A DNA stretch of 64,000 nt from Pyrenochaeta sp. MPI-SDFR-AT-0127 (Eukaryota > Ascomycota > Dothideomycetes > Pleosporales > Cucurbitariaceae): the NCBI GenBank assembly GCA_020747015.1, contig JAGTJM010000015.1:558001-622000 (forward strand), written 5' to 3'. The notes under the pieces were generated by a model that was not told the origin of the DNA, did no database searches, and worked only from the letters and a program-made list of their open reading frames with translations. Position numbers and translations under genes: made by a program. Positions 24,048-36,253 of this stretch are shown here, one piece after another (position 1 is the stretch's first letter; each line of letters starts with the position of its first letter).

Positions 24048-27000
24048 ATGTCCCAACTCGCAAGCACGAGCCTTGCGAGCTCCACGAGCATCCCAAGTGA
24101 CGATTCGGGAAGCTCTGGCGGCAGCAGTAACAGTAAGCATTCATCATGAAGCAACCGACCGCAAGCCGCGATATGCTGACCACACCCATTAACTGCAGCA
24201 TCAGTACAGACTGCGAAGCCCGAGACGTCCCAGCCCGCTGCGCCATTTCCCCCACCAAAAACCGATAAGCCCAGGCCGCACGTCTGCGCAACATGTCAAC
24301 GCTCCTTTGCACGACTGGAACATTTGAAGCGCCATGAGCGATCCCACACAAAAGAGAAGCCCTTCGAGTGCCCACAGTGCACGCGATGTTTTGCGCGACG
24401 CGACCTGCTGTTACGGCACCAGCAGAAGCTCCACCAGCAGGGCGCGACTTCTTCTCGACCCCGCAATGCGCGGAGGGAAAGCACGACCGGCCTGCCCCCA
24501 AATTCATCTGCTCGTGTGCGTAAGAATTCAATTTCGACCAACGCGGGCGGCCCTGGAGGTGCCGGTAATCCGAGCATGCGGCCGCGGGCCAATACCATCA
24601 GTCACATCGATCCGAGTGCCCTGAACACGTTTCTAGCGTCTCACAATGCGTCTCTATCCAGAGGCCCTGGAGGTCACCCAGGACATTCGCATCATGCAAG
24701 CCTCTCTGGGATTAACGGGCCTGGTCAGTATGACTACCGGGGAATGTCCACATCGGTGGGCAACCACGGGCAGCATCACGGACTTCCTAGACTGGACACT
24801 CACCTGAGTATGGGCCTCGGCGGTGGGGGGCTTCGCACAGCGCCCATTCAAGGAGTCGGTCCTGATGACTTGGAACTAGAAAAATTCTTTGGGGCGTCGT
24901 CAGGCTCAACCATTAACCCAAACCAACTACATCATTTCAACGGTGGCATGGGGAATCCGCAATCGCCATTTCGACAGTTTGCCAATCCTTTTGCTGGAAA
25001 CAATCCTATTGAGGAAGATGACTTTGCCTGGAGCGCAGGACTAGACAATTCAATGATCTTTCCGGGCGCAAATGAAATCGCTGTGGACGGCTCCTCACCA
25101 TCAGCCATAAGCACGGCCAGCCAGGGTGGCTTCAGCGAGGTGATGCTCGACGGCTCGGGTCAGCCAACCTCTACAGCCATGTGGCATAATCCATTAGTTA
25201 CCCACAGCAACATCAATGCGACAGCATTTACGCTCGATGCCATGGCTCCAGTCTTCCCCGAGCTGATGATGAATCCTGTTACTACACAGGAGCTTGGGGA
25301 TCATGGCGTTCAAAGTGATTTTTACATTTCCTCTCCTCCTCCACTATCGGCGATGAGTCCCTCGGCAGGTATTCCAGGCATGCCAAATCAATATTTCCAG
25401 GCACCTTTAACCTTCAACTCTGATACTGGCAGCATATCATCATCGTCCATCAATGGAAGCGCAAGGCACAGCTCTGTAACATCTGTGTCCACAGAATCTA
25501 TCACTGAATCTACAAGACAAGCTTTGATTTTCAATCTCTCCCAAGCAATGGGATATGGCCACCCTCAGCGCAAATACTCACAGCCCCAAATAAGTTCACC
25601 CTTGTCTGTGTCGGTGAATGGGAAGAGTCAGGGTCAGGTTGCGTCACTCCCGAGTACAACAGATATCCAGCGCTATGTCAACGCGTATATCCAGTACTTC
25701 CATCCTCACATGCCGTTTTTGCACATCCCGACATTGTCGTTTGACACTCCAGCCTATACCTACCACCTTCGTACCGCTGGAAGCTTCAACCAAGACGGCA
25801 TGGTAGGGGGTGGCGGCTGTCTCATCCTCGCCATGGCGGCGATTGGAGCTCTTTACGAATTCGAGCACAACATCGCAAAGGAACTGTTTGAGGCTGCGAA
25901 GAAGATGATACTATACTACCTGGATGAGCGCCGTAGAGCTGGCCTTTCCGCTGCTGTGAACGGGCCCAGCGCTGCCAGTGACTCGATCAACAAGCCTCCT
26001 CTATGGCTGGTCCAGGCGATGTTACTCAACCTCATCTTCGGCCACAATTGCGGAGATCGACAGGCGGCGGAAGTTGCCAGCACTCATTGTGCGGCTCTCG
26101 TGAGCCTTGCTAGGGCGGCTGGCCTAGACAAACCAGCAACGCCAGACAACATGACGCAGAGCCCGCTCAATCACACGAATGGCGATGATGTGCACATGGC
26201 CGATGAGACAGGGCCGCATCAGGACCCTCAAGTCGACACTGTTGACGAGCACACCCAGTGGATTCAGTGGAAAAAGATTGAAGAACGTAAACGAACGTAC
26301 TTCGCCGTCTTCTCAATGTCGAGCTTACTCGTTTCTGCATACGCACACGCTCCACGAATCCTCAACTCCGAGATCCGCCTTGACCTCCCCTGCGAAGAGG
26401 ATCTCTGGTCTGTCGATAACCCACAAGCATGGGTGGCAATGGGAGGGCCAATGATTGCACAGACTCGTGGATTGTCTTTCAACGCTGCCATGACATACTT
26501 GCTCGAAGCCAGCACGCGACAAACGAGCTCTCGTATGCACAGCTCATATGCACAAGCATTCGGAGGCAACCAGCCGACTAACGATTCTGGCGAAAGTGAC
26601 ATTCGGCCTAGCACATTTGGATGCTACGTCCTGATCAATGCACTTCATGTCTATATCTGGGAAACTAGACAGCGACATACTGGACGGTTGTGGAAGACTC
26701 AAGAAACCGAAGCGATGCATGCACAGGTAGAGCCTGCGCTGAAAGCCTGGCAAGCTGCCTGGCGTGCCAACCCTAATCACAGCATCGAGCGGCCTAGCCC
26801 ATTTGGCCCACTATCTGCCGACTGTATACCTTTGCTGGACTTGGCTTATGTCAGATTGTTTGTGAATCTCGGTCGTGCTAAGGAGCTTCTATGGCAGCGT
26901 GATTTTGATGGAATGGCCAATGAATTGGCGAGGGGCATAGATATCGTTGCCCAAGCCGACGATACTCCCGAAAGATCCTCACCTATGGATGCTCGCAAGT

Positions 27001-27671
27001 CGGCTTCTCCAGGACACATGGTTTCACTCGATTCGATGGGCCACATCAGCCCAGGGCATTCCAATGCATTTCAGCCTAATCAATCGTCGAAGCGTGAGAA
27101 ACATCTTCGCAAAGCTGCATTCTACGCTGCCGATTCTCTCTCAATGGCGGACAAGCTAGGCGCCACATATGCCGACTTCACTGCCAGAGAATTGCCTAAC
27201 TCATCTGCATTATGCACTTTCGACTGTGCGCAAGTCCTTGCTGAGTGGGTAGCGACTGTTCAGGATCGAGTCGGGCGTTTCTTGGGCGTTTTAGGCAAAG
27301 ACGAGATCGACTACACTGCGGTCCCTGCAATAATGCTTCTTGAAGAGGAGGATGTAAAACTTCTGCAAAAAATTGCGGATATTCTTCATCATGCCGACAT
27401 GAAGCTAGCCTACGACATCTCTTCCAACTCCCTGCCAATGCTCGGTGGTCTCTCTAACCTTGGACATTGCGGTTATGGCACAAAGTTGCTCATGGTGACA
27501 GCTTACATGCTGTCAAAGGCTGCTGTTTGGCCAGGTAAGTCACGACACATTATTGTTCGCACCAGAACATGTACTGACAGGCTTCTAGTCACTCATGTTC
27601 AAGCACGCGCACTGGAGTCACACGCCAATCATATCAACCAACGCGCCGAGAACTCTGTCAATGCTTCGTAA
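24048..27671 (+). CDS. AmdX-like C2H2 zinc-finger transcription factor with fungal-specific domain, 3 exons
   Basis: A nuclear DNA-binding regulator of 1167 residues, resembling Aspergillus AmdX and more distantly Adr1. Exons are 24048-24132, 24199-27534 and 27589-27671, with donors GTAAGC and GTAAGT, in phase. Two adjacent C2H2 fingers lie at residues 58-78 (Cys58, Cys61, His74, His78) and 86-107 (Cys86, Cys89, His102, His107), joined by the linker TKEKPFE. A basic segment with SSRPRNARRES and MRPRANTISH follows. A long Gly/Ser/Asn-rich region leads to a fungal-specific transcription factor domain from about residue 518 (IQRYVNAYIQYFHPHMPFLH). The last intron is 54 nt, a multiple of three and free of stops, so retention would add 18 residues; splicing gives AAVWPVTHVQARALE. 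Aspergillus AmdX controls acetamidase; the target here is unknown. A fuller N-terminus could exist upstream. Confidence 0.9.
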
Positions 27672-29675
27672 ATATTTCACCTTTCTGGGTTATGTACAAA
27701 ATTCTCGCCACATAATCAACTTCCTTTCTACAACGGTTAACGATCATACCGATCCCGTGGCGCTTCTGGGGCTGTATTCAATGGAAGATACCAGCCTCTC
27801 TTGCCATGATTGATTCTCATGCCCAACAGAAAGATCAACTCGGATCTATCATCAACGACCGCTTTTCGTCATTGGATTTTTTCTTACAGTCTATTCCCTC
27901 CGCTGCTTCTGGGTAATGCTGCAGCCGACGCAAACGAATTATGCTCTCATTGCTCTCTTCATGCGCCAGTTTTCAAAAGGGACTTTTATTTTGGTCACAG
28001 GTGGATGATGTTCGATTTCATGCCCGCTCAATTATTTCTACTCGACGGACAGTCGATTCTCTTAAATATCGGCGTTTGAAGGTCTTCAAAATCTTTTCGG
28101 GCTTGATATATTCCGGCGACATTCCGGGAACTTGTAACAACGACGGCGAAGCAAATCGCAGCAATGAGGAATTTCTTTGTGGCCTTGGCCGATATTTGAT
28201 CATTTGAAAGGAATGATGCAACGACGGATCTCTACGACTGGGGAATGGAGCTAGGTAACAATGGAGTATGGTGTGACAGGTCTCAAAAAAGTCGGTTGTT
28301 ACTCAAGAATCGACAGGTGCACGCGGATGAATGAAGAAGTTTGGTTTTTACAAGATTTGCCATCTAATTTCTCACATCTTTGATTTTCTTGATACTACAA
28401 TTTAGCTTTCAAATCTCAACCACATGATTCTAACAGCAGCTCAAGCATCTGTCACTAGGTAGACTTTTCCAGGCCATCTCTAGTTGCATCTAGATTGCCT
28501 TCTCCTGTCAGAGCCTCCTCGGAGACCCCATTGTCTATTCCAAGATTGTACTAACCTTTCGACGCCACATTCACGCTACCGTTTCCCCACGATCCACTAA
28601 CGGGTGGCTTACAGCATCTCGAACCAGTCTTTTGCTACGCCGAACCAATTTGCCTTGTACTGGTCAAAATTCTAACAAAGACTCAAATTGCTGATATACG
28701 CTTTCGGCGCTGTCTAGTCGCTTGAATTCAAAGCCCAGACGTTTGCGAGTAAGGCAATTATGTTGTGTGTAGAACGGCTTCGATAAAGTGACTGTGTTGG
28801 ACATAGTTGAAATGATCGACGATGAACATGCATATAGGCTCCGATTTCTCTGTATGCAAATGCAAGTAACTCCTTTCGGAGCCATCGAGCCGACAACAAC
28901 TCCATTGAACTGCATACGCCAGTGATTGTACGTCTTGCTAAATTTACATCTCCTCACGTGAGTCTAAAATTGCGAGCTTGATACTCCGCGGCGCGTAACC
29001 TCTCCAGCCCAGTGTCACACTTCTCCGATCCAGCCTACTTGCTTCCGATGGTAAGGGACGGCCAGACCGTGAGCCTGAGCAAAGGATCAGAGGCGCAACG
29101 CCAGCCTGTCGGGGTATACTCCGACAATGACCTGTCACAGGGTCTCGATCTTCCCCGGATTTTCAAGGTTTATTGTGGCGGGGCAATGGATTGAAAACGA
29201 CAGGGTTGGAATTGCGAAAGCGGTGTAGAGACGGCGTGCTTAGGGAACTCCTTTTGGGCGAGGGGATTTTCGAGCTCCGAGGAGCGGAATGCAAAAGCCT
29301 TGTGAGCCTGGCCCTAATAGGCTCGTGGTAAGTAGTACAAGTGCAATGCAGAGTATCTGTATACACCCCAGGAACAGTGTGTGACCGGCTTGATACTATG
29401 ACGCCATCGATAATGAGCTGTTGGCGCATCTCTGTCGATTCGCACAGCATTTAATGAATGCTGGCAATCGTGAGCGCTACCATGATTTCCCAAACGATGG
29501 CGAAGATTATTGAGTGTAGAAGATGCTTCAAGATGCCTGTACGGCTCAACGGCACAGTGCCAGTGCTGGGCATACGCTGAACTAACTCAGAGTGCGAAAA
29601 TGTACAATATCGATGGAGATGCGACTTTTTGCTTTCGCGTTTACACCATAAACAGCACATAGTCGGCCTGTAAGA
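27672..29675. other. Intergenic, no supported gene
   Basis: Two kilobases of moderately A+T-rich sequence. Short frames on both strands overlap one another and show no recognisable sequence. It probably holds the 3' end of the regulator gene and the promoter of the membrane protein. Confidence 0.5.
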
Positions 29676-30654
29676 ATGCGCTTCACATTTACTCTGAATC
29701 CCTTCACTCAATCCGCAGAAGTGTTGCCCAATCTCCCTCGTCCGCTCGAAAAATACTTGCGTAGTACTCCATTCCTACCTGTCGCCCATCTTCTTGGTAA
29801 CATCATCTGGCCAGCCGCAGCATGTGGCTCAGGCATACCTACTCTTGTCGCTTTAGAAGCATTCCATTCCTTCCTCGATAGTCGCAGCGGCAATGCGTTG
29901 GCAAGAAAACTGCTCTTCTGCTCCGCTTTTTGGACAATGGCCATCCTCATCAACAACAACACCAAAGGAGTTTCAACATTCCCTTGGTTCCGATCCAGCT
30001 CTCTGGCTGAGAGACAGATTTTCGTCGTCAACATTTTCGCTGTGCTTGTCATGATGGCGGAGCTCCTTACGAAAGTGTCTGCCCGCGATCCAAGACGCAG
30101 CGTGGAAACAGAAAGGAGACATGCCCTGGAGTGGTTCTATAGCTCTCCAAATAATGCGGCTGAGAGGTTAAGGAATGGTGCTTTAAGCTTTGCGGTTTGC
30201 AGTACACTGTTGCGTTCTGATTGTGGCGGCTATATCACAGAGTCTGAGCATCAACCTCTCTGAATTGAGCATCTGGGGTATTGGAGCCTGTGTTTATGAG
30301 GCCGGAGTGACTCTAGTAGTGATACCGTGTGCTTTTGCTGCTAGTATTCTTGCGACTCTAGCAGTTTTGGGGGCCTTTGAATTTCTAGAACTATTCCCCA
30401 AAGCTCCATCAGGAACATTGTTGGGGCCGGCTATTCACAGTGTTCTGTACGCATCGAGCATATATGAGTTCTTGATTAGGAAGTACATCGCTCCTCGCTT
30501 CGATTGGTGGATATGGCTAGTGGGCGATGGCCTTCTATGGGCTACAGGGGAGTGGTGGGAGAACTACCAGTGGAAGAGAGCTTGGGATGATTTTTCTGAC
30601 GCTTTGGAGCAAAAGAAAAAGGCCTCAGCAATAAATAAAGTCTGTATGCGTTGA
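29676..30654 (+). CDS. Unrecognised multi-pass membrane protein, probably 2 exons
   Basis: Two overlapping frames on the same strand each encode hydrophobic, Trp-rich sequence, and a candidate 46-nt intron (30195-30240, donor GTTTGC, internal TTCTGATT, acceptor CACAG) joins them in phase to 310 residues. Likely membrane segments are near residues 36-62, 77-95, 110-130, 180-222 and 268-285. The last has the run WWIWLVGDGLLWATGEWW. The C-terminus is charged and basic. I do not recognise the family. The GTTTGC donor is unusual but is also used by the coiled-coil gene at 41685. If the intron is not real, this is a frameshifted gene. The clear hydrophobic periodicity in both halves supports one gene. 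Confidence 0.6.
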
Positions 30655-31106
30655 AGAATCTATGATTGAAAAAGTCTACTTTCTACAGGTAGTCTAAAGA
30701 GACCCGATTATTAGCTAAGAAATTGATAGAGTGACTGGGAACGTTTTCAATTCACATGTTGTAGTGACAAGCCATGTTCTGAGATATGTTAAACTTGAGA
30801 AATAACCATCATGGCGTGACATCACACACAGCTACAGCTCTGCACAATATTGCTCTTCGCGCGCAGACGACAAGTGAATCGAGTAGGAGCAAGGCCGTTC
30901 TCGCTGACTCTTGCAAAACATCGTGAAGCACGTGCACGACGCGTTGGATTGGTGCAGATATCGCGTCTCACGCTTGGACCACTCTAGCGGCAACTTCACC
31001 GACTAACCATCACTTTGCACTCTAATCAGCATTACCAATTCTCTGCTCTCGACAATCCCGTACAGGTACTGTATTATCTAAGTAAACAAAATAAGCAAAT
31101 CGCAAA

Positions 31107-32062
31107 ATGTCGCGACCAGCAGCAAGAAAAGCTGCGCCAAAAGGCGAATATATTGAGACGGTGGGTTTCGCTCCACGCACACCTTCAACAGCAGATGTGT
31201 TCTTCGTACCCCTTCATGGCTTTCTGTTTTCACTTCAAGATTTTCTTTTTGTACTAGTGAAATCTTACAACGGTCGCGATTTTGTTCACATCGCCCGTGT
31301 AGTTGGTCTTCTCGCTACCTTACGCGCTCCTTTTTGCTTTTGCCTTCATTCATTCATATCTTTCATCCTTTTCTTCCTCTAACGCACGGTTAGGACTCGG
31401 GTAATAAGGTCTCTCGACGCTCCGCCATCACAGGTACAGCGAACATCACCCTGGGAGGTCGGACTGTCATCATGGCAGATGTGCAATTGCGAGGCGACCT
31501 GCATCCCACGCGTTCAGTCCCGTCACAATCAGGCAAAGAAGTGACGCCTACAAGCATCAGCATCGGTCGGTGTACAGTCATCTCTACAGGAAGCGTTATC
31601 AAACCGCCGTCTCGAATTAGCAGAGGTCAAGTTCACTATTATCCGATGAAGATAGGCGACAATGTGTTTGTCGGTATGTTTTCTTCCCCACCCACATTTT
31701 TGGCTGGGGATTTGAGGCCGTTTGTCTGTATGTCTGCTCATCCAGTTTCAGGTCCAAATTGCACTATCCAAGCCATTAATATATCATCACATGTGCATAT
31801 TAGCGAAAAGGTTATCATTGGTCCGTTTGTGATCATCAAAGAAAATGTGAAGATTTTGCCACATACCGTGATTCCAGCGAACATGGTTATTGCTTCTGGG
31901 TCGGTGGTCGGAGGGCGGCCTGCAAGAGTCATAGGCGAGGTCGGCGAAGGCTGGGGCGTTAGTGGAGGAGGCGCAGGAGGAGGACTTGGAGTTGGCGGCG
32001 GGGGTGAAGAGAAATGGGTTGAGGGTGGTGATTTGAGGGAATTGGTGAGAAGCATCAAGTAG
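31107..32062 (+). CDS. Dynactin subunit 5 (p25), left-handed beta-helix protein, 3 exons
   Basis: p25 is part of the pointed-end complex of dynactin and is needed for dynein-driven endosome transport in filamentous fungi. Exons are 31107-31160, 31394-31673 and 31752-32062, giving 214 residues. Intron 1 is long for this genome (233 nt, CTAAC branch site, TTAG acceptor). Intron 2 is 78 nt, a multiple of three and without a stop. The sequence MSRPAARKAAPKGEYIET then DSGNKVSRRSAITGTANI opens a hexapeptide-repeat helix (NITLGGRTVIMADVQLRGDL, ISIGRCTVISTGSVIKPP, KIGDNVFVGPNCTIQAINI, VHISEKVIIGPFVIIKENV, VIPANMVIASGSVVGGRPAR), as expected for p25. After the helix comes a Gly-rich stretch (about residues 180-200) and a short acidic/basic helix, which is longer than in many family members. 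Confidence 0.93.
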
Positions 32063-32862
32063 GCGACTGGGCGTAGGTACGGATTCAGGCCTGTACGAAT
32101 GATGGGATAACCTGGCAGAGCTCAGCGCGAAGTCAAGATTTTGAGGCCCTCTTGATTTTCAGATTGATATTCAAGTAAGTGAACTTCACGTCTTAAGATA
32201 ATGCGATATTCTAAAACCTCACAGGTATAGTATCAGCAGCTCAATATAATACTTCCAGGTCACGTTTTATTTAGATGATATAGAACTTTGAATTCTTACT
32301 TGCGGTAAGACTTCCTTCGCCTTCGGTAAGGCTGTCATGCACTCTTGCAGCTAAATCGGCATCGGTTCTACCAAAGATATCCACCGTACTTACCTACATT
32401 AGTATCTCACTCGCCACGTAGTCAATTAAGACACCATACGTATTGCTTGCCTGAGTTTGTCTGTACAAACGCATCAAATTTCATTGGTCTTTTCATCATC
32501 TCAAAATAATCACAAAATCAAAACGTACGCAAGGTCCGTGTGCTCGTTAGCCAGATTCGCCTACAATGTCAGTGTTCGACATCTACCCAATGAACGCACA
32601 CAGGAAGTACTTGAACAACTCAAGCAACCCCAGCATACGAACTGAAGCATGACATTAAATCATGCGTCCCACGCTTCGAGAACAGTCTGCAACGGACTGC
32701 AGCTCTATTCAATGTTTTCCTAGCCTCAAAACGTTTATTGGCAATCGCGGGACCAGTACTTTACTCATCTATCATTGTCTGTACTAGTGGTATACTAGTA
32801 GGTGGCACACTTGACTAAGACTTTACTCTCTGCTTTTCGTGCTGCTCAAGAAGTAGATATAA
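32063..32862. other. Intergenic, A+T-rich, no supported gene
   Basis: Downstream flank of the dynactin gene. No open frame of interest. It leads into the decayed F-box-like gene. Confidence 0.5.
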
Positions 32863-33841
32863 ATGAAATCCGTTTGTTATCTCGAGAACAACATCAATGT
32901 TGCCGCCGGATTTTATGGCCCAGATACCGAGATCCACGTTGGGTATGTTGATTGCTGTCGCATACTTGGGTGGGAGATAGACTGTGAACCCCTCTCTGAG
33001 GCTGCAAATGAATACTGGCAAGATATAGCACTTGATGCGTGGATGGTTTATCACCGTAAGCAGTTAGAGTTTGCTATATTTGCATTACAAATAGCGCTCT
33101 CAACAAACATAGAACACCTCACGCGCTACTGCAATATCCAAAGTATACCTTGCGAAGATTTCGACCATTCGAACTTAGTTCGAAACCACTATTTCACGAC
33201 TTTCGAAAGCTAAGTCAGCTTTGCATCCTTTGGCTACAGGATACCGCCACAACCTCTAGATATATTACCACTACGACATTACCAGTATCAAAGAATATGA
33301 AAAATACCTCTTGTACAGGCCTGGTTTGGACTATTTCGTAATCTCATTACGCTTCGTTTGGATGAGCGCCAATTATCTATCATTCGAGTTGCACAACTCG
33401 TGGACAGCTGTCGTACTTTGCAAGGATAGACTTGTCTCTGGTGCAAAGGGTACCATGACTTGGACGAGTATTGGCCTAGTTTTCTACCCGCCCTGATCTC
33501 CGTCAAGAGTAAGCTGCAGCTCTTGGACCTCAGTTTCAATCAAGGCACCCAAGGCACCGATTCGAAACCTTCGGCTCAGACATCAGCTTATTCGTGCTTA
33601 CTGCACTCGAAGTGGTCAAGATCCGAGGACGATACCGCCACCTGCAGACTTTGCAGGTTTTTAAAAAGCCCAAGTCACTAATTCGCTCCGATCTCATGAC
33701 TTTGGGTCGCCCTCCTGGCGGCCTCTTACCTATACGCTCGAGCGACCCTTATGCCACAGTCTTCTGCAGAACCTTGAGCGACTAGATATTAAGACCGATG
33801 AGATCCGCTTCAGGATATCACACTGGTTTTGTGAGATTTAA
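32863..33841 (+). pseudogene. Decayed F-box/LRR-like gene with frameshifts and internal stops
   Basis: No single frame is open, but three plus-strand frames in succession carry sequence typical of the large fungal F-box/leucine-rich-like family. The first is EYWQDIALDAW then LEFAIFALQIALSTNIEHL (frame from 32863). Next is FRKLSQLCILWLQ (about 33195-33240), then LFRNLITLRLDERQLSIIR and, after an in-frame TAG near 33427, LDEYWPSFLPALISVKSKLQ and LDLSFNQGTQG. After another shift come LFVLTALEVVKIRG and LERLDIKTDEIRF, ending at a stop at 33841. At least two frameshifts and one stop are therefore needed. No N-terminal F-box is visible, so the family call rests on the LRR-like portion and is tentative. 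Confidence 0.42.
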
Positions 33842-34671
33842 CGAATGATCTACGTTTGCCCACGCGTTGTGAGCGGTGGAGATTACGGGAGTGGTGCATG
33901 ATGCGTTCTTTATGACAAACGTAGAAAAGACTGCAGGTCTGACTGTACGATTTATGGAGCGAAAGGTCGTATTCGTTCCACCAGGCTAGGGTTCAGGGAA
34001 TACATCTTCAACATTGATTGGGCGGTATTGGTACAGGGCTGAAGACGAAACATGGAGGCTGGATCGACACAGAAAAGATGTGACGATTAGCGAGAAGCTT
34101 CGGCATGGCACTCTTGGGGCTAGAAACACCTAGAGTGCATATTGAGAGTGTTAAGGTCGATTGCATAATGCGGGTAGCGACTGTGCGCAATCTTAACGCG
34201 TGGATCTTAATTCTGATATTTGTTATGCGATACACGCACGTGGATTGATCTTCGAAACACTTTGGCGCTCTGAGGATTCTAAACTTCTACGTTGCAACTG
34301 GACTACTGCACCATAGCCACAAAGTCTCATGCTGGTCGCAGATCGCAATCACATTTCATTCAATTGGGCGATTTTAATGGGGCCGTTTAGGAATTTGACG
34401 CAAATGGCACCTTCGTTGTGTGCTTCATTGGGAGATGTATTGAACGGAATCAGTTTCACATTCTGCCGTAGAACAGTCGGGTGGTGGCACCGCTGTGCGG
34501 ACACTGACGAGTCTTTTGGCCGTCGTGCTTATTGTGCCAGTGTTCAGTGTTCTGCGTGTATCCAAATCTTCGGGGCTTTGCGCAGTCGATGCATAAGTAC
34601 TCGGGAAATGGCTTGGCTTATCATCATATTAATAGACCGTGTTTTTTAGGAGGCCGTTATCTATATCTATC
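33842..34671. other. Intergenic, no supported gene
   Basis: Spacer between the decayed gene and the 3' end of the rhodopsin-domain gene. The 106-codon plus-strand frame near 34329 resembles nothing known. Confidence 0.5.
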
Positions 34672-36253
34672 TTACACAAGAGAATGTTGTTCCTTTGGCG
34701 ATCTGACTTCCATTGTTGTCATCTCGAAATCCTTTTTTAAAAAAATTCCCTGATTGTCCCATGAATCGGAAAACGGATCGCTCTTTGCATCCGTGTAGGT
34801 GTCCTTGGCGTCGGAATAAATATGCGCGTTGTGCGACTTGTTGGAGAAAATATGCGCATTGTGGTTCCTGTCCAATCCGAAGCCGGCAGGTTGTCTGTGG
34901 TTTTGTTAGCATTACGCTCAATCGAGAATGATTTTGTAATGTGTTACATACTTGCTGCGTCGGGCGGTGTTGTCTGCAGTGGACGCCAATTTCCTTGAGG
35001 TCAAAGATGTATGTATATCTCGGATCAGGGGACGCAAGACGGGTATGCACTGAACGATGACTGCGAGGGGAGGTACAAAGTCAGCTTGTGTCTCATAAGT
35101 AATTCGTACATGAAAACTTACTAGTGCCAACAATTTCGGACGAGTACCAGATGTTTGAATGTGCATTTCGCCAGAAATACCACTCATCTTTCACATTTCC
35201 TTCGTCCTTCCAGCCGGTTCGTATAGCGGACACAATAGCAACCACCATCCCCTGTGCAGATATTAGCCAATCATCCCTCTGAGGATATCTAAACGAGGAG
35301 ACTAACCAGACTCATGGTTACACAAAGCCCAATCTTTTCGACCTTGCGCATATCCAAATTCCACGTAATGACCCATGGGAAGGTTGCAAGGACAAAGTCC
35401 ATGATGATATTATAGACTAATCACTTGGTCAGCAACAGCTCCAACCCACAAGCCTCTGGCTCCAACTCACCATTGCCACCCTCTTTGAAGTCGTCCCTGA
35501 ACTTCCAGTTGAGACACATGTCGAAACGGTACCAGACGTCGTAACTAGGTTTGTCACAGACCTTTGCCCATTGGAAGAAGACCTTCAAGATCATGTAGGT
35601 ATTCATGCTGGCGATGCAGAACCAGAGAATCCATCTCTGCCAGCCCTTTGTCAATTTCAGCAAAGTGACCGCGAAAGCGGTTTTTGTAAGCGCCTGCCCT
35701 ATCAAAGTGCCGCAAGAAGTTATGTTGATAAGAATATGCATCCGATCATCCCAATCTTCTGTCACGTAGCCGGTTGCATACTCTACAGAGATCAAACTAT
35801 TGTTTGCAGTGAGAATAGCCTGGAAAAGATCAGCCATGTGTTTTTCTTAATCTTGCGGCCGGTGTTGTGTGATCAAGCGGCTCAGTGCAAAGTTGCACAG
35901 AATGAAAGCTGTGCACTCTTGTATCCCAACGAGATTTTCCGACGACTACTATGAAAGGTACTCGAGGAAGCCAGCATGCTCATGTTGATGATTGAATGGA
36001 GAAGACCTACCCAGGACACAAGAAGAATGTGATCGTCCCACCAAAGCCCATGGCGTCGCGTGATTTTTATCCAGACTCGAAGGGCCAGGAAAAAGGTCGC
36101 ACCAGCCCAGAGTGACCATAAGCCAGCATTGAGCTGAACTGATGGGTCTAGAGGTCTAGAGTTAGTAACTAAGCCATCGGATTCATCGATACTTGCACAC
36201 TTACCGATATAGCCGTGGGTGACGGTCTTACTGTGATTCCGAGGGGAGATCAT
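34672..36253 (-). CDS. Fungal rhodopsin-domain (Pth11/SAT4-like) seven-helix membrane protein, 7 exons
   Basis: An integral membrane protein of 368 residues of the fungal rhodopsin-domain family, whose members include candidate surface receptors. Exons are 36253-36205, 36147-36011, 35819-35471, 35416-35307, 35251-35122, 35060-34952 and 34894-34672. All junctions are GT-AG and in phase. The first junction skips an upstream AG that would bring an immediate stop. Family hallmarks are LNAGLWSLWAGATFFLALRV, the WWDDHILLVSW helix, SLISVEYATGYV, KTAFAVTLLKL, FQWAKVCDKP, DMCLNWKF, YNIIMDFVLATFPWVI, and WRNAHSNIWYSSEIV before IVQCIPVLRPLIRD. The tail after helix seven is hydrophilic and includes SKDTYTD-like repeats of His/Asn. 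There is no CFEM domain at the N-terminus, so it belongs to the class without an extracellular Cys domain. The ligand is unknown. Intron 3 is 191 nt, much longer than the others. Confidence 0.9.

Noticed and set aside
34730..34745. TTTTTTAAAAAAA palindrome as a possible terminator
   Set aside because: It falls in the last exon of the rhodopsin-domain gene, where it encodes FLKKD. Coding explains it.
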